NCBI RefSeq assembly: GCF_964340395.1
Contig: NC_135566.1
Span: forward strand, 22,354,635-22,418,634
From: Glandiceps talaboti
Taxonomy: Eukaryota; Hemichordata; Enteropneusta; Spengelidae
Direction of reading: 5' to 3'
Length of the DNA stretch: 64,000 nucleotides
Within the stretch, counting starts at the first letter, position 1, and each line of letters starts with the position of its first letter. Positions 58,901-64,000 of the stretch are shown here, in pieces. The notes beneath the pieces are model-generated. The model saw only the letters and a list, made by a program, of their open reading frames with translations, made no database searches and was not told the origin of the DNA. The translations under genes were made by a program, and so were the position numbers.

Positions 58901-61900
58901 ATTCTGATGATAGCTGTCATTCTGATGATAGCAATGATTCTGATGATAGCCGTTATTCTGATGATAGCAGTTATTCTGATGATAGCCGTCATTCTGATGA
59001 TAGCCGTCATTCTGATGATAGCCGTTATTCTGATGATAGCTATATCTGATGATAGCCATTATTCTGATGATAGCTGTCATTCTGATGATAGCAGTTATTC
59101 TGATGATAGCCGTCATTCTGATGATAGCTGTCATTCTGATGATAGCAGTTATTCTGATGATAGCCGTCATTCTGATGATAGCTGTCATTCTGATGATAGA
59201 AATTATTCTGATGATAGCTGTCATTCTGATGATAGCCGTCATTCTGATGATAGCCTTTATTCTTATGATAACCGTCATTCTGATGATAGCTATCATTCTG
59301 ATGATGGCCGTTATTCTGATGATAGCAGCAATTCTGATGATAGCAGTCATTCTGATGATAGCAGTTATTCTGATGATAGCTGTCATTCTGATGATAGCTC
59401 TCATTCTGATGATGGCCGTTATTCTGATGATAGCTGTCATTCTTATGATAGCCATCATTCTGATGATAGCCGTCAATCTGATGATAGCTGTCATTCTGAT
59501 GATAGCCGTTATTCTGATGATAGCAGTTATTCTGATGATAGCAGTTATTCTGATGATAGCCGTCATTCTGATGATAGCTGTCATTCTGATGATAACCATC
59601 ATTCTGATGATAGCAGTTATTCTGATGATAGCTGTCATTCTGATGATAGCCATCATTCTGATGATAGCCGTCATTCTGATGATAGCCGTCATTCTGATGA
59701 TAGCCATTATTCTGATGATAACCATCATTCTGATGATAGCAGTTATTCTGATGATAGCCGTTATTCTGATGATAGCCATCATTCTGATGATAGCAGTTAT
59801 TCTATTGATAGCGTCATTCTGTTGATAGCCATCATTCTGATGATAGCAGTCATTCTGATGATAGCTATCATTCTGATGATGGCCGTTATTCTGATGATAG
59901 CTGTCATTCTGATGATAGCCATCATTCTGATGATAGCCGTTATTCTGATGATAGCTGTCATTCTGATGATAGCAGCTATTCTGATGATAGCCGTTATTCT
60001 GATGATAGCCGTCATTCAGATGATAGCTATCATTCTGATGATAGCCGTCATTCTGTTGATAGCCGTCATTCTGATGATAGCAGTCATTCTGATGATAGCT
60101 ATCATTCTGATGATGGCCGTTATTCTGATGATAGCTGTCATTCTGATGATAGCCATCATTCTGATGATAGCCGTCATTCTGATGATAGCCGTTATTCTGA
60201 TGATAGCTGTCATTCTTATGATAGCCGTCATTCTGATGATAGCCGTTATTCTGATGATAGCAGCCATTCTGATGATAACCATCATTCTGATGATAGCAGT
60301 TATTCTGATGATAGCCGTTATTCTGATGATAGCCATCATTCTGATGATAGCAGTTATTCTATTGATAGCGTCATTCTGTTGATAGCCATCATTCTGATGA
60401 TAGCAGTCATTCTGATGATAGCTATCATTCTGATGATGGCCGTTATTCTGATGATAGCTGTCATTCTGATGATAGCCATCATTCTGATGATAGCCGTTAT
60501 TCTGATGATAGCTGTCATTCTGATGATAGCAGCTATTCTGATGATAGCCGTTATTCTGATGATAGCCGTCATTCAGATGATAGCTATCATTCTGATGATA
60601 GCCGTCATTCTGTTGATAGCCGTCATTCTGATGATAGCAGTCATTCTGATGATAGCTATCATTCTGATGATGGCCGTTATTCTGATGATAGCTGTCATTC
60701 TGATGATAGCCATCATTCTGATGATAGCCGTCATTCTGATGATAGCCGTTATTCTGATGATAGCTGTCATTCTTATGATAGCCGTCATTCTGATGATAGC
60801 CGTTATTCTGATGATAGCAGCCATTCTGATGGTAGCAGTCATTCTGATGATAGCAGTTATTCTGATGATAGCTGTCATTCTGATGATAGCTATCATTCTG
60901 ATGATGGCCGTTATTCTGATGATAGATGTCATTCTTATGATAGCCATCATTCTGATGATAGCCGTCATTCTGATGATAGCTGTCATTCTGATGATAGCCG
61001 TCATTCTAATGATAGCCGTCATTCTGATGATAGCCGTCATTCTGATGATAGCCGTCATTCTGATGATAGCCGTTATTCTGATGATAGCAGTTATTATGAT
61101 GATAGCTATCAATCTGATGATAGCCGTCATTCTGGTGATAGCCATCATTCTGATGATAGCCGTCATTCTGATAATAGCCGTCATTATGGTGATAGCCGTC
61201 ATTCTGATGGTAGCCGTCATTCTGATGATAGTCGTCATTCTGATGATAGCCGTCATTCTGATGATAGCCTTTATTCTGATGATAGCCGTCATTCTGATGA
61301 TAGCTGTCATTCTGATGATAGCAGTCATTCTGATGATAGCCTTTATTCTGATGATAGCCGTCATTCTGATGATAGCTGTCATTCTGATGATAGCCTTTAT
61401 TCTGATGATAGCCGTCATTCTGATGATAGCTGTCATTCTGATGATAGCCTTTATTCTGATGATAGCCGTCATTCTGATGATAGCTGTCATTCTGATGATA
61501 GCAGTCATTCTGATGGTAGCCTTTATTCTGATGATAGCCGTTATTCTGATGATAGCAGTCATTCTGATGATAGCAGTTATTCTGATGATAGCCATCATTT
61601 TGATGATAGCAGTCATTCTGATGATAGCAGTTATTCTGATGATAGCCGTCATTCTGATAGCCATTATTCTGATGATAGCTGTCATTCTGATGATAGCCAT
61701 TATTCTGATGATAGCTGTCATTCTGATGATAGCCGTCATTCTGATGATAGCCGTCATTCTGATGATAGCCGTCATTCTGATGATAGCCGTCATTCTGATG
61801 ATAGCAGTCATTCTGATGATAGCTGTCATTCTGATGATAGCAGTCATTCTGATGATAGCTGTCATTCTGATGATAGCTGTCATTCTGATATTACAGTTAT

Positions 61901-64000
61901 TCTGATGATAGCCGTCATTCTGATGATAGCCGTCATTCTGATGATAGAAGTCATTCTGATGATAGCTGTCATTCTGATGATAGCAGTCATTCTGATGATA
62001 GCTGTCATTCTGATGATAGCAGTTATTCTGATGATAGCCGTCATTCTGATGACAGCCATTATTCTGATGATAGCCATTATTCTGATGATAGCTGTCATTC
62101 TGTTGATAGCTGTCATTCTGATGATAGCAGTTATTCTGATGATAGCTGTCATTCTGATGATAGTCGTCATTCTGATGATAGCCATCATTCTGATGATAGC
62201 CGTCATTCTGATGATAGTCGTCATTCTGATAGCCGTCATTCTGATGATAGCCATTATTCTGATGATAGCTGTCATTCTGATGATAGAAGTCATTCTGATG
62301 ATAGCAGTTATTCTGATGATAGCCATCATTCTGATGATAGCCGTCATTCTGATGATAGCCATTATTCTGATGATAGCTGTCATTCTGATGATAGCCATTA
62401 TTCTGATGATAGCCGTCATTCTGATGATAGCCGTCATTCTGATGATAGCAGTCATTCTGATGATAGCTGTCATTCTGATGATAGCCGTCATTCTGATGAT
62501 AGCCGTCATTCTGATGATAGCCATTATTCTGATGATAGCCGTCATTCTGATGATAGCAGTTATTCTGATGATAGCCGTTATTCTGATGATAGCCGTCATT
62601 CTGATGATAGCAGTTATTCTATTGATAGCGTCATTCTGTTGATAGCCGTCATTCTGATGATAGCAGTCATTCTGATCATTCTGATGATGGCCGTTATTCT
62701 GATGATAGCTGTCATTCTGATGATAGCCATCATTCTGATGATAGCCGTTATTCTGATGATAGCTGTCATTCTGATGATAGCAGCTATTCTGATGATAGCC
62801 GTTATTCTGATGATAGCCGTCATTCTGATGATAGCTATCATTCTGATGATAGCCGTCATTCTGTTGATAGCCGTCATTCTGATGATAGCAGTCATTCTGA
62901 TGATAGCTATCATTCTGATGATGGCCGTTATTCTGATGATAGCTGTCATTCTGATGATAGCCATCATTCTGATGATAGCCGTCATTCTGATGATAGCCGT
63001 TATTCTGATGATAGCTGTCATTCTTATGATAGCCGTCATTCTGATGATAGCCGTTATTCTGATGATAGCAGCCATTCTGATGGTAGCAGTCATTCTGATG
63101 ATAGCAGTTATTCTGATGATAGCTGTCATTCTGATGATAGCTATCATTCTGATGATGGCCGTTATTCTGATGATAGCTGTCATTCTTATGATAGCCATCA
63201 TTCTGATGATAGCCGTCATTCTGATGATAGCTGTCATTCTGATGATAGCCGTCATTCTGATGATAGCCGTCATTCTGATGATAGCCGTCATTCTGATGAT
63301 AGCCGTTATTCTGATGATAGCAGTTATTATGATGATAGCTATCATTCTGATGATAGCCGTCATTCTGGTGATAGCCGTCATTCTGATGATAGCCGTCATT
63401 CTGATGATAGCCGTCATTCTGGTGATAGCCGTCATTCTGATGGTAGCCGTCATTCTGATGATAGCAATTATTCTGATGATAGCAATTATTCTGATGATAG
63501 CTGTCATTCTGATGATAGCTGTCATTCTGATGATAGCTGTCATTCTGATGATAGCAGTCATTCTGATGATAGCCGTCATTCTGATGATAGCTGTCATTCT
63601 GATGATAGCAGTCATTCTGATGATAGCCTTTATTCTGATGATAGCCTTTATTCTGATGATAGCCTTTATTCTGATGATAGCCGTCATTCTGATGATAGCT
63701 GTCATTCTGATGATAGCAGTCATTCTGATGGTAGCCTTTATTCTGATGATAGCCGTTATTCTGATGATAGCAGTCATTCTGATGATAGCAGTTATTCTGA
63801 TGATAGCCATCATTTTGATGATAGCAGTCATTCTGATGATAGCAGTTATTCTGATGATAGCCGTCATTCTGATGATGGCCATTATTCTGATGATAGCTGT
63901 CATTCTGATGATAGCCATTATTCTGATGATAGCTGTCATTCTGATGATAGCTGTCATTCTGATGATAGCCGTCATTCTGATGATAGCCGTCATTCTGATG
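55985..64000. repeat. 18-bp satellite, more than 440 copies, runs off the window
   Basis: The unit is CATTCTGATGATAGCCGT, with variation mainly in the last bases (CCGT, CAGT, CTGT, CCAT, CTAT). It contains no stop in two plus and two minus frames, giving long artefact frames of repeats such as HSDDSR, ILMIAV, RMTAII and GYHQND. Occasional 17-bp or shorter units shift the frames. Rare variants mark larger blocks: TCTATTGATAGCGTC occurs at 59801, 60358 and 62618, and CTGATATTACAGTTATTC near 58726 and 61887. The array lies in the carbonic anhydrase gene downstream of exon 6, if the gene continues. Confidence 0.97.

Noticed and set aside
55892-62642. Very long frames on both strands in the 18-bp array as protein genes
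   Set aside because: They are read-through of a unit that is a multiple of three and lacks stops; frames switch at each short unit, and both strands are open equally.

Overview
The window is animal nuclear DNA, most likely from a marine invertebrate; I cannot place the phylum. The evidence is split genes with GT..AG introns, non-LTR retrotransposons with a PHD finger or apurinic-type endonuclease, a solo LTR, foldback and MITE-type DNA elements, a tRNA-derived SINE, interstitial telomere-like repeats and very large satellite arrays. I see no bacterial operons, rRNA genes or CRISPR arrays.

Layout. Positions 1-1443 have no recognisable gene. Positions 1444-13710 are one 33-bp satellite array of about 370 copies. 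A 2.8-kb foldback element with TA target duplications follows (13881-16708), and a related copy lies at 38588-41532. Positions 18610-22180 hold a decayed minus-strand non-LTR retrotransposon split by a 452-bp solo LTR (20890-21341). A TATA promoter leads into an unrecognised 195-codon frame (22719-23306). Positions 24160-30795 are a satellite that carries the octamer ATGCAAAT twice per ~158-bp unit, interrupted by an apparently intact plus-strand PHD-endonuclease-reverse transcriptase element (24792-28600). Positions 31300-46900 are an accessory patchwork: foldback elements, a 51-bp satellite between two copies of a diverged duplication, MITEs, microsatellites and a SINE.

The one clear host gene is a secreted alpha-carbonic anhydrase on the plus strand, from 47159 to beyond 55134. 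Six exons can be spliced by eye in consistent phase: a long first exon with a signal peptide and a predicted coiled coil, a 24-nt microexon, and four exons carrying the catalytic core. All three zinc-binding histidines are present. The C-terminal part of the domain is not in the window, because the sixth intron runs into an 18-bp satellite that fills 55985-64000 and is still running at the window end. Every visible intron of this gene contains tandem or foldback DNA. In intron 2, the splice acceptor and the first 42 bases of the next exon are repeated four times with a 69-bp period.

Most of the window is repeats, so most long open frames in it are repeat artefacts: the 33-bp and 18-bp periods are multiples of three and lack stop codons in some frames. 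The items most worth follow-up are the quadruplicated splice acceptor, the coiled-coil carbonic anhydrase, the octamer satellite with its inserted retrotransposon, and the composite foldback family.
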